DNA from: DASPPM01 sp052143835
GTDB taxonomy: Bacteria; Pseudomonadota; Alphaproteobacteria; JACZXZ01
Assembly: GCA_052143835.1 (NCBI GenBank)
Contig: JBKQRV010000028.1
Location: 19,717 to 83,716 of the forward strand
Length of the DNA: 64,000 bases
Reading direction: 5' to 3'
Part shown: positions 18,501 to 26,014 of the stretch, piece by piece
Layout of the letters: each line of letters opens with the position of its first letter
Numbering within the stretch: position 1 is the stretch's first letter
The notes under the pieces: model-generated
What the model saw: the letters and a program-made list of their open reading frames with translations, nothing else
Told to the model about the DNA's origin: nothing
The model's database searches: none
Program-made: the position numbers and the translations under genes

Positions 18501-20910
18501 CGGTGACCCATTCGAGGAGATTTCGGCGCGATAAGAGCACGCGAAACAGCGTGCGCACGACCGCATCGGCCATCAACCAAGCCTGATGCGCCAGCAATGT
18601 CACCTGGAGCGCGATCTGCGACAGTGCGAGCTTGAGATCTCCGGCGATTGCGAGCAGGTGGCTGCGTTTGGAGATGCCGCCTCGTCGTGGCACGATGCCG
18701 GCAAAGAGGGGGAGGAGCGCGGGCGTCGCGATCGTCGCGAGGACGAACCCGGTCCAAATCGGGGCGGAGGCTGAAGGAACCGCCCAGCCGGCCAGCAATG
18801 CCAGGAAGCTGGTTGGCGCTGCCAGCGTTCGGCGCAGATTGTCGATCATCTTCCAGCGGCCGACCAGCGGGATCGCAGCGTGTCGGCGATCACCCATGGA
18901 CGTTCGTCCGCGGCCAAGAATCCAGGGCAGCAACTGCCAATCACCGCGCGCCCAGCGATGCTGGCGGGCGGCAACGACGTCGTAGCGTGATGGAAATTCC
19001 TCGATGAGCTCGATGTCGGAGGCCAGTCCGGCGCGGGCGAAGAGTCCCTCGTAGAGATCGTGGCTCAAGAGCGTGTCGTCCGGAATTCTCCCTTTGAGCG
19101 CGGCTTCAAAGGCGTCCACATCGTAGATGCCCTTCCCGGAGTACGAACCCTCGCCGAAGAGGTCCTGGTACACGTCCGAACTTGCGAAAGCATAGGGGTC
19201 CATGCCGCCCGGGCTGGAGAAGACGCGTTGGAACAGCGATCCCTCGCGACCGGTCGGGAGGGACGGCGTGACGCGTGGCTGCAGCACGGCGTGCCCCTCG
19301 ACGACGCGGCGGGAGCGCGGATCGAAAGTCGGGCGATTGAGCGGGTGAGCCATCTTGCCGACCAGCCGCTTGGCGGCTCCCCTCGGCAGGCGCGTATCGC
19401 CATCGAGGGTGATGACGTAGCGGACGCCGTCGGGCACGATCGGCGGGAGCCCGTCGGGCGCCACGAAAGTCGTGTCGCGTGCGCCGCGCAGCAATCGGTT
19501 GAGCTCGTGCAGTTTGCCGCGCTTGCGCTCCCACCCGATCCACTTTCCCTCGCTTTCGTCCCACTTTCGTCGGCGATGGAGCAGGAGGAACCGGTCGCCG
19601 TCCGCCGGTGGCTCATGGCGGCGGTTCAGTTGCGCGATGCCTTCAATCGCCGCTTCGAGCAGCTCTTCGTCGCCCGGCGCGTGCTCCGCTGCAGCGTCTG
19701 TCCAATCCGAGAGCAAGGCGAAGCGGATGTCGCCGTCCGGGCTCGCGAGATGGTGGACCTCCAGGCGCTCGATCTGCTCCGCGAGAGCGGCGCGCGTCGT
19801 CAGCAAGGTCGGGATCACGATCATCGTCCGCAGCTGCGGCGGTATGCCGCCGCGTAACTCCAGACCCGGCAGGATTGTCGCGCTGAAGCGAGTGGCCGCC
19901 CCGCGATTGACGAGGGCCATGGCCGCTTCCGACGCGGGGATCAGTGCTGCGAGAGCGAGCGCGCCAAGCACCACACCGGTCTCGGACGCAGTGCCCGAGA
20001 TCAATGTCGCCGCAACGATGGTCGCGGTTATGATCGTGATCATTCCGAGATAGCCCGAGATCCCGACGGTTGCGTTGGCCCTGACGAGCCATTGCTTCAT
20101 GGGGATGCGGAATCCGAGCGTCCTCTCGAAGCCCCGGCGGCCTTGCGCAATGAGGTAGTACCCGGGGTCCTCCTGCCGCGCGGTCGCCGTATCGCCGTCG
20201 CCTTCCCGCCCGTCACGAGCACGTCCTGCGGCTAGAAGGGCCGACCGAGCGACCTCGAGCTCCGAGCGCGTCGAGCTGCGCGCCAGCTCCTCGATCGCGC
20301 GTCGGTAGAGATCTCTTGTGGGAAAATCCAGGTCGGCGAAATTGCTCTCGGCACGCAACAGCTCGTCGACAAGGCTCATGCTTTCGAACATCTCCGCCCA
20401 ATCGACGGCGGAAATGAAGCGCATGCTCGTGATGACGTTGCGGATCGTGACGTTCGTCGCGCCCTGCCATTGCAGCTCCTCTCGAACGATCTCGTCGGCG
20501 CTGGTCTCTTGCTCCGCCAGGCGCTCGTCGAGCCACAACAGGGCCGGTGTCACCTTCGGATCCTGATCGCGCAGCCGATGAACGAGCTGTACCGCGAAGG
20601 CCCGTGAGAAATTCGTCCTGTTCATCCCGGCGAGGACCGACGCCACCGGGTCCGCGTCGCGCTCAGCGGTGCCCAATAGCCTATCGGCCAGGGTGTCGGC
20701 CTCCTGCCGTGCCGCTCGTCGGTCCACTATTCCGTCGGCCAAACGCCGCAGGTTCTCCACGAGCACGATCCGCAGCGTGATCGCGACCGCCCAGAGCTCG
20801 CCGATCGTGAGGGGCTGCACTCGCTGGTAGGCGCGCACGAACCGACACAACATCTCCGAGTCGTATCGGCTGTCGGTATGCGCGACGAAGGCCCAGGCGA
20901 GGCCGAACAC
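12502..20910 (-). CDS. ndvB: Cyclic beta-1,2-glucan synthase (GT84-GH94), NdvB-like
   Basis: At least 2,802 residues, the usual size of NdvB/Cgs. This inner-membrane enzyme polymerises UDP-glucose into periplasmic cyclic beta-1,2-glucan used in osmoadaptation and host interaction. In order: an N-terminal PLTIGELWAVAITLRIVLVE segment; membrane spans; a processive glycosyltransferase domain with YVITLDGDTRLPRG near residue 500 and QHRWARGDW near 650; more membrane spans; long carbohydrate-binding modules; and a C-terminal GH94 phosphorylase-like domain with GTGDWNDAMNRVG near 2480, which sets chain length. The first canonical start is GTG at 20910, but the same frame stays open to a stop at 21301-21303 with homologous-looking sequence (ALWASQAPIRAELFSIERLE, LIDNYHVIDEQIREI) and no ATG, GTG or TTG. 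The true N-terminus is therefore unclear. Regulation cannot be seen. Confidence 0.93.
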   Translation of the reverse strand: MFGLAWAFVAHTDSRYDSEMLCRFVRAYQRVQPLTIGELWAVAITLRIVLVENLRRLADGIVDRRAARQEADTLADRLLGTAERDADPVASVLAGMNRTNFSRAFAVQLVHRLRDQDPKVTPALLWLDERLAEQETSADEIVREELQWQGATNVTIRNVITSMRFISAVDWAEMFESMSLVDELLRAESNFADLDFPTRDLYRRAIEELARSSTRSELEVARSALLAAGRARDGREGDGDTATARQEDPGYYLIAQGRRGFERTLGFRIPMKQWLVRANATVGISGYLGMITIITATIVAATLISGTASETGVVLGALALAALIPASEAAMALVNRGAATRFSATILPGLELRGGIPPQLRTMIVIPTLLTTRAALAEQIERLEVHHLASPDGDIRFALLSDWTDAAAEHAPGDEELLEAAIEGIAQLNRRHEPPADGDRFLLLHRRRKWDESEGKWIGWERKRGKLHELNRLLRGARDTTFVAPDGLPPIVPDGVRYVITLDGDTRLPRGAAKRLVGKMAHPLNRPTFDPRSRRVVEGHAVLQPRVTPSLPTGREGSLFQRVFSSPGGMDPYAFASSDVYQDLFGEGSYSGKGIYDVDAFEAALKGRIPDDTLLSHDLYEGLFARAGLASDIELIEEFPSRYDVVAARQHRWARGDWQLLPWILGRGRTSMGDRRHAAIPLVGRWKMIDNLRRTLAAPTSFLALLAGWAVPSASAPIWTGFVLATIATPALLPLFAGIVPRRGGISKRSHLLAIAGDLKLALSQIALQVTLLAHQAWLMADAVVRTLFRVLLSRRNLLEWVTAAQSKIDSRLAIGGFYRQMAGAVVLAAIAAIVVAWGRPGAWPFAAPFVILWLASPALARWASLPPPMAIHKPLSVADARALRLIARRTWRFFETFVTPEDHMLPPDNFQEAPKPVVAHRTSPTNIGLYLLSIIAARDFGWLGTLETVERLEATLETMSRLERFRGHFYNWYETRELRPLDPKYVSSVDSGNLAGHLIALFSACREIGRSALGANWIAGLEDALELARESLLALPDDGRVQDSTRLELGDSFDCLSNSLRNPSTAPAAVAAGQLAELALHADRAGELARRLAQARNDNAGADLVAWTEAFCGSVRSHRNDIAQFLPWAPLVAADADVVASAASDEAVGLLFGTMPSLADLPARCEAAIRALTRHEAEPATEVERSDDTRARAAALVAALDLSARAAGSLGQRLERLGGIVETMFKSMEFGFLLDPARQLLSIGYQVSESALDPSCYDLLASEARLASFVAIAKGDVPARHWFKLGRAVTPVDRGSALISWSGSMFEYLMPSLVMRAPTGSLLEQSARLVVRRQIKYGAELDIPWGVSESAYNARDLEFTYQYSNFGIPGLGFKRGLNENAVIAPYATALAAMLDPQAAVRNFSALAAAGGRGRYGWYEALDYTPKRLAVGEKVAVVRAYMAHHQGMTMLALANALQDGAMRTRFHAEPMIQATELLLQERPPRDVAVARPRVDEARSAANIREFAPPVLRRFQSPHDLVPRTHLLSNFNYAVMITSAGSGYSRWRDLAVTRWREDVTCDPWGSYIFLRDAQSGDVWSAGYRPSAVEPDSYDVTFSEDRAEIVRHDGTIVTTLSVAVSPEVDAEVRRVSISNVGAQPREIDITSYAELVLAPHAADLAHPAFSKLFVQTEFVADVGTLLATRRRRSPSDLEVWAAHLAVVEGEVVGDLQFETDRARFIGRGRGIAMPIAVTDGRPLSNTVGTVLDPIFSLRRRVRLSPGGTARIAFWTLVAPSRGEVLDLADKHHDPTAFERAVTLSWTQAQVQLQHLGISSDEAHLFQRLANRVLYSDPTLRPSSDMLKQNALGPSVLWPHGISGDLRIVLVRIDEAEELGIVRQLLRAQEYWRMKQLAVDLVILNERPPSYAQDLQSALEAVVRSHQPRAPAVGEAARGAVFIVRADLATLEARIALQTVARAVLLSRRGSLAEQVKRLKEPKPAAKPPARRSSLRRAHEPVLDLPKPEFFNGLGGFVAGGREYVTILGDGEWTPAPWINVIANPAFGFQVSAEGGGYTWSVNSRENQLTPWSNDPIDDQPGEVIYVRDVDSGDVWGPTAVPIREDGAPYLAWHGQGYSRFQHAGHGIMLELLQYVPLNDSIKISRLTIRNNSGRPRRLSVTAYVEWVLGTSRGHSAPFVVTEIDAGTEAMLARNPWRTGFGAHVAFADIAGRQHSWTGNRTEFLGRNGTLDRPAALAAATPLSNWTGAGLDPCGALQTYVELGSQGATEIVFFLGEAATKAEAQSLITRYRNADLNAVLEAVTRHWDEVLGAVAVKTPDRSLDILLNRWLLYQTLACRVWARSAFYQASGAYGFRDQLQDVLALAVAKPTVTRAHLLRAASRQFGEGDVQHWWLPQSGQGVRTRVSDDRVWLAYAVAAYVETTGDNRVLDEMIPFLEGPALRPGEHESFFQPMIADKQATLFEHCARGLDRSLSVGDHGLPLIGTGDWNDAMNRVGELGKGESVWLGWFLHAALTALAPLAEARGERARAATWRRHADGLREALERDGWDGGWYRRGYFDDGTALGSAASSECRIDSIAQSWGVISGAADPARAASAMAAVEEHLVRQDDGLVLLFTPPFDQTPLDPGYIKGYPPGIRENGGQYTHAALWSAIAFAMLGDGDKAAELFSMCNPINRSTTEAAARRYKVEPYVVAADVYGKPPHVGRGGWTWYTGSAAWMYRTALEWILGFRLRGDELLFDPCVAKTWTHFEIVFRFRSARYEINVENPRGVSRGVSRADIDGLVLPQRPIRVPLVDDGTTHRLSVTLG

Positions 20911-21303
20911 GCGCGGATAGCCTTCCAGCGGCCCTTCCGCGAGCTTAGGAAGCTGGCGGTAGAAGCCGGCCGGAAGATCGTCCTTGATCTCGCGGATCTG
21001 CTCGTCGATGACGTGATAATTGTCGATCAGCCATTCGGCCGCCGGCGTGATCGGGCGGTCGTCGTCGGTCGCCCGCGCCAGGGCGCGATAGGCATCGAGC
21101 AGAACCTTGCCATTGTCCCGTAGCCGGGCAGCGAGCGAGTGCCCGGCCTCCGGTCTTTGCGTGACCCGTTGCGCGGCCGCGAGGCTCTCCGCATGTTGCT
21201 CGAGACGCTCGATGCTGAAGAGCTCGGCGCGGATAGGCGCTTGGCTCGCCCAGAGAGCGCGCGCCGATCTCGCAATGCGCAGGCGAAGAATGGACAGCTG
21301 CTA

Positions 21304-21738
21304 CTTGCCTTTCCACTTCGGCAACGCCGGGATCGAGCACTTTGGCGGGACTATCGATGGAGGGAATAGGCCGACGATAATCTGTCCGAGTGGCTCGATT
21401 TTCCTCGCGGGGCGCGGCCGTGCATTACGAGAGGACAAATTCGACCGCTGACGCGCGTGACTTTTGCCAGCGCAAGCACAATCAGCATAGCACGCGCGAG
21501 ATTCGTCGGGTAGGCATAGAGGAATTCCATGTGCAGGAGTGTCCTGATTCTGAAATTCTCGACATCAGGAAAACAGTTGTCATTGCGAGGCGCCCGAAGG
21601 GCGCCGAAGCAATCCAGAAAGGGTCTCGCGCCAGGCGCGCTGCCCCGGCGTACGCCGGGGTTCGCTGCGCTCGCAATGACGTTATTTGCGGGTGAGACGA
21701 GCCTACGGATCGGGACATTGCGGCGAGCGGCGCCCGCG
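21304..21738. other. Gap between ndvB and pncB with an interspersed palindromic element
   Basis: No protein-coding frame I recognise. It contains the 102-bp REP-like element at 21579-21680 and the end of the right-hand 172-bp repeat. The ndvB promoter and true start should lie here or just inside 21300. Confidence 0.5.
21579..21680. repeat. Interspersed palindromic (REP-like) element
   Basis: Terminal arms GTCATTGCGAG (21579-21589) and CTCGCAATGAC (21670-21680) are exact reverse complements. Inside are CGAAGCAATCCAG and a second palindrome CCCCGGCGTACGCCGGGG. The same words occur in the element at 51739-51812. Such elements are common between genes in Bradyrhizobium-like genomes. Confidence 0.75.
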
Positions 21739-21900
21739 TCACGGCCGCTCGAGCTCTGCCGCCGCGATGCGGTGATCGACCTCGGCCGCGAGCGCCTGGA
21801 GTGCCGGTGCTACGGTGACGGGGTAGCTCGAGGGGCGGAGCTCTTTGAGCGCCTTGGGCAGGCGGGCCAGTTCGGCCGCGGCGTGGCGGCGCGCGTCCGC
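21729..21900. repeat. 172-bp direct repeat, right copy (within pncB)
   Basis: This is the intact-gene copy of the repeat also found at 12229-12400 (167 of 172 identical). It covers the pncB stop and last 53 codons plus 10 bp downstream. Confidence 0.95.
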
Positions 21901-23106
21901 GAGCGTGGGCAGGCCCGGCACGCGCTTGCCACCGCGCATGGCCGGGCAGAGGAGAGGCTCGCCGGGCTGCGCGTCGCCTACGAGTGTCAAGATGTCGCCC
22001 GCCATCGCTCCGTCATTTCCTGTTCGGCGATAGACCTGCTTGCGCCCGGGCCAGGTGGCTTTGCCCTCGGAATGCTTGCGTCGTGCCAGGCCCGCATATT
22101 CCTGCAGCTTGTAGGCGCAATCGAGCGCCGGCGCGTCCGAGGAGGTGGTGAGCGCGGTGCCGATGCCGTAGCCGTCGATGGGTGCCGCCTCGCGCGCGTG
22201 ACGCTGGAGAATTTCCTCATCGAGGCCGCCGCTCGCAAAGATGATCACCTCGCCGAGCCCGCCCGCATCGAGAATGCGGCGCACCTTGCGCGCGTGCGCG
22301 GCGAGATCACCGCTGTCGATGCGCACGCCGCGCACGCGGATGCCGTCCTTGGCGAGCCTCGGCGCGAGCGAGACCACCTTCTCGGCCGCTTTCTCGGTGT
22401 CGTAGGTGTCGATGAGCAGCACGACGTTCGCGGGCCGCGCGCGCGCGAAGGCCTCGAAGGCGGCCTCCTCGCTCTCGTGCGCCTGGACGAAGGAATGGGC
22501 CATGGTCCCGGAGACGGGGATGTCGAAGAGTGCCCCCGCCAAGGTGGTCGCGGTCGCGTCGAAGCCGGCGAGGTAGCTCGCGCGCGCGGCCAGCACGCCC
22601 GCCTCGGCCCCATGCGCGCGCCTGAGCCCGAAGTCGACGAGCTGCTTGCCGGGGGCCGCGAGCACCATGCGCGCCGCCTTGGACGCGACCACGGTCTCGA
22701 AGTGCGCGAGATTGATGATGCGCGTCTCCACCAGCTGCGCCTCGGGCAGCGGCGCCGTCACGCGAAGGAGCGGCTCATCGGGGAAGAACACCGTGCCTTC
22801 GGGGAGCGCGTCGAGCTCGCCCGTGAAGCTGAGACCGGCGAGCCGGTCGAGAAACGAGTCCTCGAAACGCCGGGTGGAGGCGAGCCAGTCGAGCTCGGCC
22901 GTGCTCACCCGCAGGCTCTCGAGGAACTCGACCACTTGCGCGAGCCCGGCGGCCATGAGAAAGCCGCGCTTCTCCGGGAGCTTGCGCACGAAGAGCTCGA
23001 AGGCGGCTGTTTCCGTGAGCTCATGGGCGAAATAGGCCTGCAGCATCGTCAATTGGTAGAGGTCCGTGAGCAGAATGCCGGTCGGAGGCAGGTCTGGCCG
23101 TGTCAT
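21739..23106 (-). CDS. pncB: Nicotinate phosphoribosyltransferase
   Basis: The protein has 455 residues from the ATG at 23106 (MTRPDLPPTGILLTDLYQLTMLQAYF), the standard NAPRTase start; the frame extends upstream but that part is not family-like. Diagnostic segments are ETAAFELFVRKLPEKRGFL, VDFGLRRAHGAEAG, VSGTMAHSFVQAHESEEAAFEAF, NVVLLIDTYDTEKAA and IRVRGVRIDSGDL. It converts nicotinate, PRPP and ATP to nicotinate mononucleotide in the Preiss-Handler NAD salvage route, in the cytoplasm. It lies 62 bp downstream of the HhH gene on the same strand and may be the last gene of that operon. Its 3' end is duplicated at 12.2 kb. Confidence 0.95.
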   Translation of the reverse strand: MTRPDLPPTGILLTDLYQLTMLQAYFAHELTETAAFELFVRKLPEKRGFLMAAGLAQVVEFLESLRVSTAELDWLASTRRFEDSFLDRLAGLSFTGELDALPEGTVFFPDEPLLRVTAPLPEAQLVETRIINLAHFETVVASKAARMVLAAPGKQLVDFGLRRAHGAEAGVLAARASYLAGFDATATTLAGALFDIPVSGTMAHSFVQAHESEEAAFEAFARARPANVVLLIDTYDTEKAAEKVVSLAPRLAKDGIRVRGVRIDSGDLAAHARKVRRILDAGGLGEVIIFASGGLDEEILQRHAREAAPIDGYGIGTALTTSSDAPALDCAYKLQEYAGLARRKHSEGKATWPGRKQVYRRTGNDGAMAGDILTLVGDAQPGEPLLCPAMRGGKRVPGLPTLADARRHAAAELARLPKALKELRPSSYPVTVAPALQALAAEVDHRIAAAELERP

Positions 23107-23168
23107 CGGATTTGCGCCTCGCGGGCTCGCGATACCGCCGGGGAGGGAGGGGGACGCTCGAGCGGCCG

Positions 23169-24104
23169 TCAAGCCCGCTCGGCAGTCTTGGACCGTGTCC
23201 AGGACGGCCCTTCGAGGAGGACACGGCACTCCGCTTCGCGCCCGCGCACGACGCGCAAGCCCAAAAGGGGCCCGTGGGTCTCGGTCACGATGGTGCGCTG
23301 CCCTTCGGCCTGATTGTCCCGATAGAAATAGATCACCACCCAATCGCGCGTCTTGTTCAGCTCATGGGCGCGCGCGGTGTTGGAGTAAAGGGCGGTGAAA
23401 TGCCACGCGCCGCGCTCGGCGTGGAGGATGGGGAGCCAGGCCTCGGCGGCAGGATTGAAGCGCTTGGGGGCGATCTTGGGCAGGCGGTCCGCGGCGGCGA
23501 GCTCGCGGTATTCGCGGTCGACGTCGAGGAGGAGTGCCGCCTCGGGCTCCACGAGCGGCTTCGGCGGCACTGTGCGAACGCGCTGCAGCATGCTCAACAG
23601 CAGGCTGCGAATCGCGGCCACCCGACGCGCACCCATGCCCGGGACGCTTTCGAGCCGCCCATCGTGCGCGGCGAGCTCGAGCGCCTCGAGCGTGTCGATG
23701 TGGAGCCGCTCGTGGATGCGGCGCGCAAGCTCCGGGCCGATCCCCGCGACGGTCTGGAAGAGATGCTCGGGATCGGAGGCGCCGCGCAGGCGCTCGAGCT
23801 GAACCCAGCGGCCGCTGCGCAGGATCTCCTCGATCGCCGAGGCGAGCGACACGCCGATGCCGGGAATCGCCAGCAACCCGCGGCGTCCCTCCGCTTCGGC
23901 GATCGCGCGCACGTCGCGCCCGAGCCGCTTCAGCGATTGGCCGGCGCGGCGGTAGGCGCCGACGCGAAAAGGCGAGGCGCCTTGCTGGGCAAGCAGCGTT
24001 GCCACCTGCTCGAAGAGCTCGGCGATCTGCGCGTTGGCGACGGCCGGTGCCGTGGAGGCACTGGCGGCGGCCGGTAACGTCGGCGCGGGCTCTGCCGGGC
24101 TCAC
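23169..24104 (-). CDS. Helix-hairpin-helix protein, PolX/Pol beta N-terminal-like
   Basis: The protein has 311 residues. The GTG at 24104 overlaps the TGA of the upstream protease gene (GTGA), pointing to coupled translation. Residues about 20-85 (ANAQIAELFEQVATLLAQQG...FRVGAYRRAGQSLKRLG) match the 8-kDa domain of family X DNA polymerases. Then LAIPGIGVSLASAIEEILRSG, VAGIGPELARRIHERL and VPGMGARRVAAIRSLL are three HhH DNA-binding hairpins. The C-terminal 110 residues (RFNPAAEAWLPILHAERGAWHFTALYSN...) form a conserved domain, but the polymerase palm Asp motifs are absent. It is therefore a DNA-binding protein and not a polymerase. Role unknown; DNA repair is plausible. Confidence 0.8.
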   Translation of the reverse strand: MSPAEPAPTLPAAASASTAPAVANAQIAELFEQVATLLAQQGASPFRVGAYRRAGQSLKRLGRDVRAIAEAEGRRGLLAIPGIGVSLASAIEEILRSGRWVQLERLRGASDPEHLFQTVAGIGPELARRIHERLHIDTLEALELAAHDGRLESVPGMGARRVAAIRSLLLSMLQRVRTVPPKPLVEPEAALLLDVDREYRELAAADRLPKIAPKRFNPAAEAWLPILHAERGAWHFTALYSNTARAHELNKTRDWVVIYFYRDNQAEGQRTIVTETHGPLLGLRVVRGREAECRVLLEGPSWTRSKTAERA

Positions 24105-25285
24105 GGCGTCTGCCCCTCGAGCTCGATCTTGAGCGAGAGCAGGGCCATCAGGTCCTTGAGCGCCAAGATGCCGACCAGCCGGCCGCGCTCGGTCACCAAG
24201 AGCCGGCTGCGGCCGGTGCGGGTCATGAGCGAGAGCGCCTTGGCGGCATCGGTCTCGGCATCGACCGTGTTGGCGTCCGAAGAGGGCTCGGCGGTCTCGG
24301 CCACGGTGCGATGCGGCCAGCTCTCGCGCGGCGTCGCCTTGAGCTGGCGCACGCCGACGCTGCCGATCAGCCTTTCGCCGTCGACGACGGGAAACTGCTC
24401 GTGATGGTGGGCGTAGACGTAGTCCTCTACGAGCGCTTGCAGGGTGATGCCGGACGGCACGGTAACCGGATCGCGGGTCATGAAGCGGCGCACGGGTGCG
24501 CCCGCCAGCATCCCCCGCGTGAGGATATCCATGTACGAGCCCTGTGCGGCGCTGCGCAGGAACATGCCGATGAGAAAGAACCATATGCCGCCCACGAAAT
24601 TCCCCGTCACGACCTGGAGCACGCCCAGCCCCATGAGGACGAGCGCGAAGGTGCTGCCGGCGCGGGCGGCGGTGCGGGTGGCCGCCACGATATCGCCCTT
24701 GCGCCACCAAAGCGCTGCGCGCAGCACTCTGCCGCCGTCGAGCGGAAAGGCCGGAACGAGGTTGAAGACGGCCAAGACCGCATTGATCAGCGCAAGGTAG
24801 CCCACCACCGCCGTCACCGGCTCCGGCAGGCCGGCCTCAGCCCCCAGGCCCGAGAGCGCCCAGGCCGAGAGTGCCAAGAGGATGCTGGCCGCGGGTCCGG
24901 CGAGCGCCATCCAGAATTCGGCCTTCGCACTCGGCGGCTCGTCGCTCATCTCGGCAACGCCGCCGAAGATGAAGAGCGTGATGCCGCGGATGGGCAGGCC
25001 GTAACGGCGCGCCACCAGCGAATGGCTGAGCTCGTGGAAGATGAGCGAGAAGAAGAGGCCGATCGTTCCGGCAATCCCCATCCACCAGTAGGTGGCGCGA
25101 TCGAGTCCGGGAAGCTGGCGCGGGAAGACGGCGCTCGCGAGCGACCACGTCACCAGGAGGGCGAGAAAAAGCAGGCTGATGTCGACCCTGACCTTGAAGC
25201 CGAACAGGCTGAAAAGCGTGAAGCGGTGCCCGCGCCAAGCGTCTTTAGCCGATGGGTCGCCGCGTGCGGTGCCTGCGCGCGCCAT
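24101..25285 (-). CDS. Site-2 protease family (M50) metalloprotease with CBS domains
   Basis: The protein has 394 residues. After a first transmembrane helix (VDISLLFLALLVTWSLA), the zinc motif IFHELSHSLVARRYG supplies HExxH, and NLVPAFPLDGGRVLRAALWW gives the second conserved motif with the third zinc ligand Asp. About six hydrophobic helices build the membrane protease core (20-225). Two CBS repeats follow (about 255-390; VPSGITLQALVEDYVYAHHHEQFPVVDGERL and LLVTERGRLVGILALKDL), expected to sense adenosyl nucleotides. It resembles the SpoIVFB/Rip3-like group in the inner membrane; no substrate is evident. It overlaps the HhH gene start and follows the BON gene by 6 bp, forming one operon. 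Confidence 0.92.
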   Translation of the reverse strand: MARAGTARGDPSAKDAWRGHRFTLFSLFGFKVRVDISLLFLALLVTWSLASAVFPRQLPGLDRATYWWMGIAGTIGLFFSLIFHELSHSLVARRYGLPIRGITLFIFGGVAEMSDEPPSAKAEFWMALAGPAASILLALSAWALSGLGAEAGLPEPVTAVVGYLALINAVLAVFNLVPAFPLDGGRVLRAALWWRKGDIVAATRTAARAGSTFALVLMGLGVLQVVTGNFVGGIWFFLIGMFLRSAAQGSYMDILTRGMLAGAPVRRFMTRDPVTVPSGITLQALVEDYVYAHHHEQFPVVDGERLIGSVGVRQLKATPRESWPHRTVAETAEPSSDANTVDAETDAAKALSLMTRTGRSRLLVTERGRLVGILALKDLMALLSLKIELEGQTP

Positions 25286-25291
25286 AGGGCA

Positions 25292-26014
25292 CTACCGGTG
25301 GACTTGAATGCGGTTGATCACCTTGTCGACCCCGAAGACGGACCAGGCGTCGAGCTCCGCCATGTGGCACTCCGATTCGCTCGGGACCAGCCCGGAGAGC
25401 ATGACGGAAGTCATATGCGAGCGGACGCGGATTTGCGCGTCGTTGACGAAGGGATCCTTCTCGAGCACGACGCGTACCGCGTCCGTAAGACCGGCCTCGC
25501 TTTCGGCCTCGGGCGGGTCTACGGCAAGCCCGTTCACCACGTCGCGCACGCCGGGCACCCACCAGACGAGGGCGCCCGCGAGGCGCTTTTCGACGAGCCC
25601 GGGCACGCTGCCGGTGAGCGTCACGACGCCCTCGTGGACCTCGCTGGTGATCTCGGCGCCGGCACCGGGCGGCTGGCGCACCGTCCGCCGCTTCTCCCGG
25701 TCGATTTCGCCGATCGCCATATCGGCAAAGGCGGGCTCGCCGAGAAGGGCTTCGCGCACGTGGTCGCGGATCTCGCGGTCACCCATGTGCGTTGCGGGAC
25801 GCACGTGGAGCCGGTCCACGATCCCCTCGACGCCGGGCACGCTTGCCGCCGCTTCCAGGCAAAGCTTTTTCTTGGCGATGTCCGCGACCTCGCCCTCGAT
25901 CGTCAAGGCTCCATCCGCATAGCCGAGCTTGATCGAATGGCCGTGCACTTCAATCGCCGGCACGCTTTTGATGGCGGCACGCACGCGTTCGAGAATGTGC
26001 TCTCTTTCGGACAT
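25292..26014 (-). CDS. BON-domain protein (three BON domains)
   Basis: The protein has 240 residues from the ATG at 26014. Three BON-like repeats are visible: residues about 1-75 (ILERVRAAIKSVPAIEV...IEGEVADIAKKKLCLEAA), 80-160 (DREIRDHVREALLGEP...VTLTGSVPGLVEKRLA) and 170-240 (LTDAVRVVLEKDPFVNDAQI...MLSGLVPSESECHMAELDAW). No signal peptide is present, unlike the OsmY type, so a cytoplasmic or membrane-peripheral role is likely. BON domains bind phospholipid or small ligands and often appear in stress loci. It heads the BON-M50-HhH(-pncB) operon. A perfect FNR/FixK-type site lies about 306 bp upstream. Confidence 0.85.
   Translation of the reverse strand: MSEREHILERVRAAIKSVPAIEVHGHSIKLGYADGALTIEGEVADIAKKKLCLEAAASVPGVEGIVDRLHVRPATHMGDREIRDHVREALLGEPAFADMAIGEIDREKRRTVRQPPGAGAEITSEVHEGVVTLTGSVPGLVEKRLAGALVWWVPGVRDVVNGLAVDPPEAESEAGLTDAVRVVLEKDPFVNDAQIRVRSHMTSVMLSGLVPSESECHMAELDAWSVFGVDKVINRIQVHR

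Noticed and set aside
12502..21900. Integrative element with integrase between the direct repeats
   Set aside because: No integrase, relaxase or transposase gene exists between the repeats, so I describe the structure only as a repeat-flanked insertion or duplication.
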